A stretch of DNA of 64,000 nt from Rhodomicrobium vannielii ATCC 17100 (lineage in GTDB: Bacteria > Pseudomonadota > Alphaproteobacteria > Rhizobiales > Rhodomicrobiaceae). The stretch lies in the NCBI RefSeq assembly GCF_000166055.1, contig NC_014664.1, positions 1,327,927-1,391,926 on the forward strand. The letters run 5' to 3'. The position numbers and the translations under genes were made by a program. How positions within the stretch are numbered: the stretch's first letter is position 1; each line of letters opens with the position of its first letter. Below, piece by piece: positions 8,331 to 16,469 of the stretch. The notes beneath the pieces are model-generated. The model was not told the origin of the DNA. It was given only the letters and a program-made list of their open reading frames with translations, and ran no database searches.

Positions 8331-10142
8331 TCAGGGAGCATCCCGGAGCGTCGCGCCGGCACGCTCCTCGAAAGGCTTCCGCGCGGCAGCGAGGTTGCAC
8401 GCGGTATTGACGAGCGCAACATGCGAGAACGCTTGCGGAAAATTGCCAAGCATCCGCCCACGCGCCTCATCATATTCTTCGGCGAACAGCCCGACATCGT
8501 TGCCGAGCGTGACGAGGTAATCGAAATAGTCCTCGGCCTCGGCGAGCCGTCCCTGAAGCACGAAATTGTCCGCATACCAGAACGAGCAGGCCAGAAACGC
8601 GCCCTCGCCGCCGTCGAGCCCGTCATCCGTTCGCTTCGTATCGTATCGGCGGATCAGGCGGCCGCTGCGCAGATGATCGCCAATTGCGCGGACCGTGGAC
8701 TGCACGCGCGGATCGCACGGCGGCAGAAAGCCGACGATCGGGATGAGAAGCGCGCTTGCATCCAGCGCCGTAGACCCATAGCTCTGCACGAACGCGCCCA
8801 CCGTCCCGTCATACCCCTCCGCGCAGACCTGTGCGTGGATTTCATCGCGCGCAACGCGCCAACGCTCCACCGGCCCTTCCACGCCGAAGCGCTCCACCGA
8901 CTTGACCGCGCGGTCGAACGCAACCCACGCCATGACTTTGGAATGCACGAAATGGCGCGCGCCGCCGCGCACCTCCCACAATCCTTCGTCGGGCAAACGC
9001 CAGATCCGCTCCAGATATTCGACAAGGTTGCGTTGCAGGTGCCAGGCTTCGCCCGTCGGTTCGAGCCCGCATTTGCTCGATTGATACAGCGCGTCCATCA
9101 CTTCGCCGAAGATATCGAGCTGCAACTGCCCGGCCGCCGCGTTGCCGATGCGCACGGGCCGCGAATTACGGAAGCCCGGCAGCCACGGAATGGTGCTCTC
9201 CACGAGATGGCGCTCGCCCGCGATGCCGTACACGATCTGTACCTGCTGGGCGCTGCCCGCCACCGCACGCATCAGCCATGTGCGCCATTCCTCGGCCTCG
9301 AAGCGGAAGCCGGTATTCATCAACGCGAGCAGTGTGAAGGTCGCGTCGCGCAGCCAGCAGAAGCGGTAATCCCAGTTGCGTTCGCCGCCGATGGCTTCGG
9401 GCAGGGACGTCGTCGGCGCGGCGACGATTGCGCCCGTGGGCTGGTAGGTCAGGCCCTTGAGCGCGATCAGCGAGCGGCGGACGATCTCGGCGTGCGGGCC
9501 GTCATAGATGCACTGGCCGGTCCACTCGCGCCAGGCGGTTTCGGTCTGGTCGAGCGCCTTGAAGGGATCGATTGCCGGAGGAACGGGCTGATACGAAGCC
9601 CCGTGCGCGAGGACGAACGGCACCTTGTCGCCCGCCTTCACGGTGAACGAGCCGAACAGCCGCCCCCCTTCGGCCGCGATGGGCGCCCCCGAAGTCAGCA
9701 CCGCCTTGTCGGGTCCGGCGATAGCCTCGAAACCGTCGCCGTCGACGCGCGTGATCCACGGCACGATGAGCCCGTAGTCGAAACGCAGCCGGAACCCGGT
9801 TTCCATATCGACCTCCCCGGTAAGGCCTTCCACGATGCGCACCAGGCGGCGCGTATTGCCGGGGCCGAGCGGCATGAAATCGATCACGAGTGCGCTGCCG
9901 GTCGCTGTTTCGATGACGGTATCGAGAATCAGCGTCCCCTCGCGGTAGGCGCGCCGTCGCGATTTTTCATCCTTGGCGGCGAGACGCCAGCATCCATTAT
10001 CGTCGTCGCCCAGGAGCGACGCGAACACCGCGCCGGAGTCGAACCTCGGCCAGCACAGCCATTCGATGGTCCCATCGAAACCGATCAGCGCCGCGCTTTC
10101 GCAATCGCCAAGCAATGCGTAGTCTTCGATGCGTTTCGTCAT
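8331..10142 (-). CDS. Glycoside hydrolase family 15 protein (glucoamylase/trehalase-like)
   Basis: The 603-residue protein starts MTKRIEDYALLGDCESAALIGFDGTIEWLCWPRFDS, the typical N-terminal beta-domain of bacterial GH15 enzymes. An (alpha/alpha)6 barrel follows, with the signature NWDYRFCWLRDATFTLLAL, a later GLWEVRGG (general-acid Glu region) and a catalytic-base region near the C terminus. Members hydrolyse alpha-glucosidic bonds; close actinobacterial and alphaproteobacterial relatives act on trehalose or short maltodextrins. There is no signal peptide, so it is cytosolic. It appears monocistronic. The exact substrate cannot be read from the sequence. Confidence 0.9.
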   Translation of the reverse strand: MTKRIEDYALLGDCESAALIGFDGTIEWLCWPRFDSGAVFASLLGDDDNGCWRLAAKDEKSRRRAYREGTLILDTVIETATGSALVIDFMPLGPGNTRRLVRIVEGLTGEVDMETGFRLRFDYGLIVPWITRVDGDGFEAIAGPDKAVLTSGAPIAAEGGRLFGSFTVKAGDKVPFVLAHGASYQPVPPAIDPFKALDQTETAWREWTGQCIYDGPHAEIVRRSLIALKGLTYQPTGAIVAAPTTSLPEAIGGERNWDYRFCWLRDATFTLLALMNTGFRFEAEEWRTWLMRAVAGSAQQVQIVYGIAGERHLVESTIPWLPGFRNSRPVRIGNAAAGQLQLDIFGEVMDALYQSSKCGLEPTGEAWHLQRNLVEYLERIWRLPDEGLWEVRGGARHFVHSKVMAWVAFDRAVKSVERFGVEGPVERWRVARDEIHAQVCAEGYDGTVGAFVQSYGSTALDASALLIPIVGFLPPCDPRVQSTVRAIGDHLRSGRLIRRYDTKRTDDGLDGGEGAFLACSFWYADNFVLQGRLAEAEDYFDYLVTLGNDVGLFAEEYDEARGRMLGNFPQAFSHVALVNTACNLAAARKPFEERAGATLRDAP

Positions 10143-10484
10143 GAAATAAAGTTGGTTAACCCCCAGTGAAGGTGACAGCGAAACACGCCGCGGCGTCCAT
10201 GGTTTCTTCGCTACGAACGGAACTCGATACGCGCATCGTTAGTGCATCTGCGAATTTACACAACCCCCGCCGCTTGCGAATAGGGCGCCGAGACACCAAA
10301 TCATCAAAATCGTTAAGAAGCGGCAGCCGATGTCGGGTCTGCCGCCTGGATCGGCATGATGCGCGTGCCGCCGACGCGCCGCCTGTCGCACGCGGAGCGT
10401 TCTGGATCACAGCGAGCGGTCTAATCCGCGATCAGGGCCGACCATTTGCGTTTTGCACGAGTGAGCAAGAACAAGGACATCCCT
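10143..10484. other. Intergenic region between divergent genes
   Basis: About 340 bases separate the start of the GH15 gene from the small Ala/Lys-rich protein gene. It should hold both promoters. I see no gene or clear element in it. Confidence 0.4.
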
Positions 10485-10844
10485 ATGGCCTCATCCACGA
10501 AAACGAAAGCCGCCGATCGCTTCGCTGCTCTTCAGAAGCGCGATCAGGCCGTCAGACATGATATCGAGGCTGCGGCCCGGCTGCGCGCCGAAAAAATGGC
10601 GAAGCTCCGCGCGTTGCGGCTGGCGAAGGAAGCGGAAGAGGCCGCCGAGCAGAAAAAGCAGGCTGAGGCGAAGGCCGACGCAGCAGCGGCGAAGGCCGAC
10701 GCCGCCATCGCAAGGAAAGCGCCCAAAGCTTCAAAGGCCGTCGCCGCCAAGGATGCGAAGCCCGCAGCCGTGAAAGCGGCTACAGTAAAGACCGACGCGC
10801 CCAAGAGAAGCCGGGCGCGTACCGCCGCTCCGGCGCCGCATTGA
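10485..10844 (+). CDS. Ala/Lys-rich small basic protein (120 aa)
   Basis: The protein starts MASSTKTKAADRFAALQKRDQ. It has a charged helix of about 60 residues that is likely coiled-coil (KMAKLRALRLAKEAEEAAEQKKQ), then a low-complexity Ala/Lys/Pro tail resembling histone H1-like or nucleoid-associated tails. The start at 10485 follows AAGGACATCCCT. No enzymatic motif is present. A DNA- or RNA-binding role is plausible from composition only. Confidence 0.65.
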   Translation: MASSTKTKAADRFAALQKRDQAVRHDIEAAARLRAEKMAKLRALRLAKEAEEAAEQKKQAEAKADAAAAKADAAIARKAPKASKAVAAKDAKPAAVKAATVKTDAPKRSRARTAAPAPH

Positions 10845-11226
10845 GGCTGCGCCGCGGTTGTTGCCGAATCGTTCGCTAGTGTGCCGAGTGCCGCTGAGGC
10901 GGCATCTCGTGCGATAGCCGCGCCTCACAGCGTACAATCCAGCGCACTGACAGATGGCATCGCGCCTTCCGTTCACCCCCGCTCACCCTGGCGCGTTTTT
11001 GCTCCCGCTTCGACAGTTGCGTTCGGATGGAGAGCGGGCCCCGGTGTCGCGGGATAAATTATTCTCAAATCGACAAAAATTCTATCTGGCATATAAACCG
11101 GTTGCATACCCTTCTGATTGCATTGGCTTGCAATATTTCTCGTAAAAGTTGCTACAATTAAGGTGATTTTTACTGATCGCCTCTAGGTTGCGTAAGAGGC
11201 TCCTATACAACTCAGGATGGTTGGCA
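10845..11226. other. Intergenic region upstream of ldtR
   Basis: About 380 bases without a gene. The second half is AT-rich and carries a promoter-like pair at 11128-11158. Confidence 0.45.
11128..11158 (+). promoter_or_regulatory. Possible ldtR promoter
   Basis: TTGCAA and TACAAT are separated by 19 bases, about 70 bases before the ldtR start. The spacing is longer than ideal. Confidence 0.4.
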
Positions 11227-11724
11227 ATGATCGCCGATTTCGTACGCGTCCAGCCGGACGACCAGTCGTTGAAATCCAATTATCTGGTGACGCTGCGCAT
11301 GATCGAGCGGCTGCACCGTCTTCTCCTCGATCTCATCAAGGACGAGTTCGAGCGCGTCGGCCGGACCGATGTCAACAGCGTGCAAGCGCTCCTCCTGTTC
11401 AACATCGGCGACGTTGAACTCACCGCAGGGGAACTCAAGACACGTGGCCTCTATCTCGGCTCGAACGTGTCTTACAACCTCAAGAAGCTCGTCGAGAGCG
11501 GCTACATCCATCATCAGCGCTCCCGCACGGACAAGCGCTCCGTGCGCGTGAAGCTGACGGACAAGGGCAAGGCCATCTCCGAAATGGTGAACCGCCTGCT
11601 CGAACGGCAATTGAACATGCTCGAAAAGGTCGGCGGCGTTTCTGTGCCGGACCTCAAGCACTTCAACCAGATTTCGGTGAAGCTCGAGCGTTTCTGGGGC
11701 GATCAGATCCGCTACCAGCTTTGA
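11227..11724 (+). CDS. ldtR: MarR-family transcriptional regulator, LdtR type
   Basis: The 165-residue protein is a winged-helix MarR regulator. A dimerisation helix (NYLVTLRMIERLHRLLLDLI) is followed by the HTH (ELTAGELKTRGLYLGSNVSYNLKKLVESGY), the wing SRTDKRSVRVKLTDKGK and C-terminal dimer helices. The GLYLGSNVSYNLKKLV recognition segment matches LdtR, the Hyphomicrobiales regulator of an L,D-transpeptidase gene and envelope stress tolerance. The start at 11227 follows GGATGGTTGGCA. It is transcribed alone. The LdtR assignment rests on recall of the family. Confidence 0.85.
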   Translation: MIADFVRVQPDDQSLKSNYLVTLRMIERLHRLLLDLIKDEFERVGRTDVNSVQALLLFNIGDVELTAGELKTRGLYLGSNVSYNLKKLVESGYIHHQRSRTDKRSVRVKLTDKGKAISEMVNRLLERQLNMLEKVGGVSVPDLKHFNQISVKLERFWGDQIRYQL

Positions 11725-12001
11725 GCGTTTCGGGTTTCCTGCCGCCGAGCCTCCGAGGCAGATCAAAGACACCCATCCGACACACCCCGGGGCAGAAAAT
11801 CCCCGGCGCCCTGCTTGCATCGCCATCCGCCCATTGCGATTTCCGCCGCCGCCGCGCTAATTGCGAAGGTCAGCGTCCCGCGCTGGGCATACGGTTCGGG
11901 GCTTTTCTCGTTGACCTCGGCTCAACGGGAAATAGCCCCTAACCTCTTAATTTAAAAGCGTTTTTTATTTACCCCCAACGCATCGTACCTTCAATTGTAC
12001 C

Positions 12002-12730
12002 TCAATTTGCGAGTGATCGGGCGAAGTCGCTTTTAAAATCGACGATCTTCGACAGGGTTACACCGCCGATGAGGATGCCCTTCGATTTCTCCTCGACTTC
12101 GATGTCCGTTGATGGACCTCTAAGGACGCCATGGCGCTCGATGAGCTGCGGCGGGATGAGGTACATGTCGATTGAGCCGATGCCTGTCTGCACTGCGCCT
12201 ATGACCATGCACCTTTGATATTCGTTCGTGACGCTGAAGCGGAGCTTTCCGTTCTCTTGAGGCTTCGCGAGGGAAACGGCAAGCGAGCGCTGGCGATTGC
12301 CAAGGATGGCGTAGACGTCAACGAAGCTGTTTGGGTCGTCCGCCTCGGGGAAGGCGCAATGGCCGCCAGCGAGCTGGATGAAGCCTGCGACGAGATTGGC
12401 AGCGGCGCTTTCTGCGAGCACACGCACGGTCCGCTTCTCCACATCGAGTTCGGGCCTTATCCCGAAGGCAAGCCACCCATAATCCACCGATAGAAGCTCG
12501 GCCAGCGCCTTCATCTTGTCGTTTCGCGGGATGGTTTCGCCGGTATGCCACTTCCGAACGGTTTCTCGCCCGACAATTATGCCGAACCGAGCCTCGAGCT
12601 CATCGCGAATCCAGCGATAACGCCCTCTTGAAAATTCTGGAACTTCCGGATGGTTCTCGCAGACGTTTTCAAAACGCTTGGCGAAGGCTTTGTGGGGAGG
12701 ATCGTCCCTTTCAGCTGGGCCTTCCTGCAT
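12002..12730 (-). CDS. CI-like repressor / HTH regulator of a mobile module
   Basis: The 242-residue protein has an N-terminal helix-turn-helix (RYRWIRDELEARFGIIVGRETVRKWHTGETIPRNDKMKALAELL), the pattern of phage CI/C2-like repressors. A C-terminal domain of about 130 residues follows, with beta character (FVDVYAILGNRQRSLAVSLA, YLIPPQLIERHGV) and no clear LexA-type Ser-Lys protease motif. The start at 12730 (MQEGPAERD) has GAGAAG upstream; the frame is open to 12778. It is divergent from the primase-helicase gene, with a 370-base control region between, as expected for a repressor guarding a replication gene. Confidence 0.72.
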   Translation of the reverse strand: MQEGPAERDDPPHKAFAKRFENVCENHPEVPEFSRGRYRWIRDELEARFGIIVGRETVRKWHTGETIPRNDKMKALAELLSVDYGWLAFGIRPELDVEKRTVRVLAESAAANLVAGFIQLAGGHCAFPEADDPNSFVDVYAILGNRQRSLAVSLAKPQENGKLRFSVTNEYQRCMVIGAVQTGIGSIDMYLIPPQLIERHGVLRGPSTDIEVEEKSKGILIGGVTLSKIVDFKSDFARSLAN

Positions 12731-13100
12731 CGGTCTTCTCCGTGTCACACCGGATGCGACATAGAAGAGATGCCTCAATGTGTCAATTATAACGTGTTAT
12801 TTGCATTGATTGGGCAGGCAATAATATAGCACAGCGTTCCAAGTCTGCCCTTTTTGTCACGTTTATTGGCGTCGTAAGTTGACTATACCCCTTTAAGGTG
12901 ACATACGTCTCGTCAAAACGGCGTGTAGAGACGAGTGGCCAAATGGCTCGTTAGAGGGAAGCGAGACAGCCGAATCGAGTCTCGGATTCTTCCTTTTGGC
13001 TTCCGACTCTACGCTGACCGTAAGAAGCTTACCCCGCACATCAACTTTGGTTGAGTGGGCGCAAGCCCGTCATCGTCGATAAAAATCTGGGTATGGATAA
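12731..13100. other. Control region between repressor and primase-helicase
   Basis: About 370 bases. The part near the repressor start is AT-rich with an imperfect operator-like palindrome. Bases 12905-13025 contain several nested inverted repeats (CGTCTC/GAGACG, GAGTC/GACTC, GAGAC/GTCTC), so a structured RNA or leader is possible. No protein-coding frame is supported. Confidence 0.4.
12789..12800. promoter_or_regulatory. Candidate operator
   Basis: ATAAC and GTTAT arms spaced by two bases lie about 60 bases from the repressor start. This is a guess based on symmetry and position. Confidence 0.3.
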
Positions 13101-15449
13101 ATGATCGAGGAAGTAAAACCTCTCGTCGAGGCCGGTTTCTCCGTCCATTTACTGCGGCCTAAGTCGAAGATACCTGCGAATGACGGTTGGTCCGAGGCTC
13201 CGGTCTACACGTTCGACCAGTTGCGGAAGCTCTATCGGGATGGTCAGAACGTCGGAATCCGGCTCGGGAAGCCGTCGAAGGTCGAAGGGCTATACCTACA
13301 TGCCATCGACCTCGATATCCGGGTTCCCGAGGCCAAATCCGAGGCTCTGGATCGCCTCGACGAGCTGATTTCGGACGGGGATTTGAAGGAACTGCCGTGC
13401 GTGCAGTCGGGTTCGGGCGGGGCCTCACGCCATTTCTACTTTCTGACCGAGGACGCCTTCCGATCCAAGAAACTCGCCCACAGCAAGCACAAATTCACCG
13501 GCGACGACGGCAAAGAGCATTGGGAATGGGAAATCGAGCTGTTCGGGACCGGAAAACAGGTCGTCTTGCCGCCGAGCATCCATCCCGACACCGGCAAGGC
13601 TTACAGATGGGTGCTCCAACCTGATCTGAAGCGCGGAATACCGCGAATCTCGGCCGACCTCATCGACGAGTTGGTCGGCGGCGACGAAAGCACCGGCTTC
13701 TATGAAAATTCCGAGCCGCTGAACCTCACCATCAACGAGGCCCGCGACTATCTCGACGCGATACCCGATTGGGCCGATGACCGGGACAGTTGGGTTCGCG
13801 TCGGAATGGCGCTCAAACACGAATTTGCCGACGACAAGGCCCTCATCAAGGAAGCATGGGAGCTGTTCGACGAATGGTCACGACGCGGATACGGCTACAA
13901 CCGCGCCAAGAACCTCGCCCAATGGCGGGGCTTCACGTTCGACCGGGAGGAACTCGTCACCATGCGCTCCATCGTTGCCGAGGCGAACGACCGCGCCCTC
14001 TACGAGACCATCGAAGAGCTTGACGACGAGGACGAGGAACGCCCGCCAGCGCCGCCGAGCGCGAAGGTGCTCATGTCGATGTTCGACGATCTCGACGGTC
14101 CTCCTACGCCGCCGAGAGACCAAGACGCAGACCCCTACGCCATACTCAAGCGCGAGGGCGTTCCCGATCACGTGCTAAGCATCCCCGGCGTGCTGCAAGA
14201 GGTCGTCGACTATTACAACGCCACAGCGATCAAATCTCAACCGCAGTTCGCCGTACAGGCGGCGCTCGCCTTCGGATCGGTCGTGCTCGGCCGACACTGG
14301 TCGACGAACCGCAAGAACTTCACGAGCCTCTACTTCCTCAATCTAGCGCCTACGGCGGGCGGCAAGGAGCACGCCAAGCGAGTCATCGAAGAGTTTCTGA
14401 CGGAGGCCGGTCTCGACACCCTCACCGGCCCGAAGAACTACGCGTCAGAGGCCGGTGTCTTCTCGACGCTCCTGACCAAGCCGAGACACATCTGCATCAC
14501 CGACGAGTTCGGTCGATACCTGTCGTCGGCGCGCGGCGGGGCGGGAAACGCCAACAAGTCCGAAGCTCAAAGCGCGCTGATGGAGGTGTTTGGCCGTCTC
14601 GATGGGACGTGGCAGACGAACGGCTACAGCACGCGCGGCATGACGAAAGAGCAAGCTGACGCTCAGAACAACGCGAAGGTCGTGCGACCCGCCCTGACGC
14701 TCCTCGGCATGACCACACCTCAGAGCTTCTACGATGCCCTCGGCCAGAAAGACATCCTCGACGGCTTCCTAAACCGCTTCCTGATCGTCGAAAGCCCGCT
14801 CGGACGACAGTCGAGTCGCGAGGTCGATGGCAGCTCCTTGCCGAAGCGCGTCGTCAGATGGGCACGGCAGAAGGCATGGGAGATCGGAGGCGACGATGAT
14901 GACCTCGAAGGCATGCGGGCGATGGTCGAGCCGTCGTTCGCGCCTGAGCCGATCCTCGTCCCCTTCTCGAAGGCGTGCATGCCGATCCTTGCCGAGATGG
15001 AGCAGGCTGTGAGCCGGGAGATGGATCGGCTCGACGCGTGCGGCATGGCCGAACTCTACGGTCGAACGCGGGAGATCGCGATGAGGATGGCGCTTATCGT
15101 GGCGGTGAGCGACGGCTGCGACGTGATCAAGCCGAGGCATGTCGAATGGGCGCGCGACTACGTGTTCTTCTATCAGGCCCGGATGGCGAAACTGTTCGAG
15201 GGCAACATCGGGAAGACCGACATCGAAAAAGCTTGCGATGCAGTCTGCGAATATCTTGAGACGTGCGGGGACGACGGCGCTCCCGAGCATCAAATCTCCC
15301 GTCAACGGCGAAAGAAATTCGGGAAATTGTCGACGAGGGAACGCGACGAGGTGTTCGCCCTTTTGCTCCGCGACCGTCGAATCCGGGTGACGGATCGCAC
15401 CGCGAAACGAGGTTCGAAAAAGCCGTGGTACGCGCTCGTGAAATCCTGA
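13101..15449 (+). CDS. Primase-helicase-like protein: PrimPol N-terminal and DUF3987-type ATPase
   Basis: The 782-residue protein begins with a PrimPol-like bifunctional primase/polymerase domain, about residues 1-195. Visible there are LRPKSKIPANDGW, a catalytic acidic pair in AIDLDIRVPE, QSGSGGASRHFYF and the region around QVVLPPSIHPDTGKAYRW. A PriCT-like helical segment follows (DSWVRVGMALKH), then from about residue 370 a DUF3987-type ATPase with a Walker-A-like APTAGGKEH, the acidic CITDEFGRYL and GLDTLTGPKNYASE. Such proteins start replication of plasmids, phages and satellites. It faces away from the CI-like repressor and ends in a strong terminator. No integrase or rep gene is adjacent, so the module may be a remnant. 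Confidence 0.82.
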   Translation: MIEEVKPLVEAGFSVHLLRPKSKIPANDGWSEAPVYTFDQLRKLYRDGQNVGIRLGKPSKVEGLYLHAIDLDIRVPEAKSEALDRLDELISDGDLKELPCVQSGSGGASRHFYFLTEDAFRSKKLAHSKHKFTGDDGKEHWEWEIELFGTGKQVVLPPSIHPDTGKAYRWVLQPDLKRGIPRISADLIDELVGGDESTGFYENSEPLNLTINEARDYLDAIPDWADDRDSWVRVGMALKHEFADDKALIKEAWELFDEWSRRGYGYNRAKNLAQWRGFTFDREELVTMRSIVAEANDRALYETIEELDDEDEERPPAPPSAKVLMSMFDDLDGPPTPPRDQDADPYAILKREGVPDHVLSIPGVLQEVVDYYNATAIKSQPQFAVQAALAFGSVVLGRHWSTNRKNFTSLYFLNLAPTAGGKEHAKRVIEEFLTEAGLDTLTGPKNYASEAGVFSTLLTKPRHICITDEFGRYLSSARGGAGNANKSEAQSALMEVFGRLDGTWQTNGYSTRGMTKEQADAQNNAKVVRPALTLLGMTTPQSFYDALGQKDILDGFLNRFLIVESPLGRQSSREVDGSSLPKRVVRWARQKAWEIGGDDDDLEGMRAMVEPSFAPEPILVPFSKACMPILAEMEQAVSREMDRLDACGMAELYGRTREIAMRMALIVAVSDGCDVIKPRHVEWARDYVFFYQARMAKLFEGNIGKTDIEKACDAVCEYLETCGDDGAPEHQISRQRRKKFGKLSTRERDEVFALLLRDRRIRVTDRTAKRGSKKPWYALVKS

Positions 15450-15458
15450 CGAAAACAA

Positions 15459-15479
15459 CCCCGCTTCGGCGGGGTTTTT
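15459..15479 (+). terminator. Intrinsic terminator of the primase-helicase gene
   Basis: A six-base GC stem (CCCCGC / GCGGGG) with a TTCG loop is followed by TTTTT, ten bases after the stop codon. Confidence 0.85.
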
Positions 15480-16469
15480 GCTATTTCATCAGTTTCACCT
15501 AATTAGCGCTAGTTATTCTGGTGTAAACCATTGATTTATAAGGGTTTTTTCGATATTAGTGTATTCGTGCAAATTGGTGTACCACTTTGGGCCTCCGAGG
15601 GGTCCGATGGGCTTCTACGATGAATTTCAGGGATGACAGAGGGTGTGGGCGCTAATTACACTAATATAAATAAAATAATATATTTTTCCTTATGAATCAA
15701 GGATCTAAAGCTTAAAAAACTAGGGTAAAAACTAGGGTAAACTAGCGCAAACTCACGCAACGCGTTTGCACACTCGAAATATCGCGATTTAGCCCGTTCG
15801 CACACTCGAACATCGAAGTGCTGCCCGAGAAATATTTAAAATTTTAATCGAAAAGGCTCGAATACCGGGCTCGGTGCGCGCCCCCGGTCGACCCATTCGA
15901 CGGGAAGGACCCGGAGCGGCCCACCTTGACCCGCTTCGACCTGCCAAGGCTCAACCCGTCCCCGCGCGTTCCACGGCTCCACGGCTGCGCCTATCCCGAT
16001 GCATCCCCATAGACACGGCGACGTTTCAACCCGTCCCATGGGACGCCCTGAGACAGCGGCCAAGGCGCAGCACCAAGGCGTAGCACCACGCGGCGCAGTA
16101 GCCATCTACACGCGGATCGAGACAGCCAAGCTGGATACAGTCGATCTCCGCGCCTAGCTCCCCATTGTCCTTACGCCGGCGGCGCGCGCAGCCAGGCGCA
16201 TCGCTGACCTCCTGTCAAGGAATGAAAGCCGGCCGCATTCGCAAACTGCCTGAATGCCTGTCTCCTCGGTCCTGGGGATGCTTACGATGTGACGCCGCCC
16301 AAGCCCTGGCGTTCTGTATACCACGAACAGAGAAGGTCGCGACGCTCGATAGAGGTCTCAGTATCGTGGCCCACTCAGATTGATTGGTTGTGGAAATGTC
16401 GAATAATACCATACGGGAGGAACACGACTTCTGGCATTATTGTGCTTACTTTAATAATATCGTAGCGAC
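15480..16469. other. Long non-coding stretch between primase-helicase and cas3
   Basis: Nearly 1 kb without a supported gene. Bases 15500-15720 are strikingly AT-rich (runs such as ATATAAATAAAATAATATA). Bases 15718-15810 hold iteron-like repeats. 15850-16100 is GC-rich, and a minus frame there (15836-16105) has no ribosome site or recognisable content. The final 100 bases are AT-rich and probably contain the cas promoter. Confidence 0.5.
15718..15810. repeat. Iteron-like short direct repeats
   Basis: AACTAGGGTAAA occurs twice head to tail (from 15718 and 15730), followed by the degenerate copies AACTAGCGCAAAC and ACTCACGCAA at about the same pitch. A second direct repeat, GCACACTCGAA, occurs at about 15768 and 15800. 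Together with the AT-rich tract before them, this is the layout of a replication origin or a protein-binding array. Confidence 0.5.

Noticed and set aside
8322-10169. 615-codon + strand frame opposite the GH15 gene
   Set aside because: Antisense shadow in GC-rich DNA; the minus strand carries clear GH15 motifs.
15836-16105. Minus-strand 89-codon frame before cas3
   Set aside because: Trp/Pro/Gly-rich translation without ribosome site, recognised domain or conserved context.
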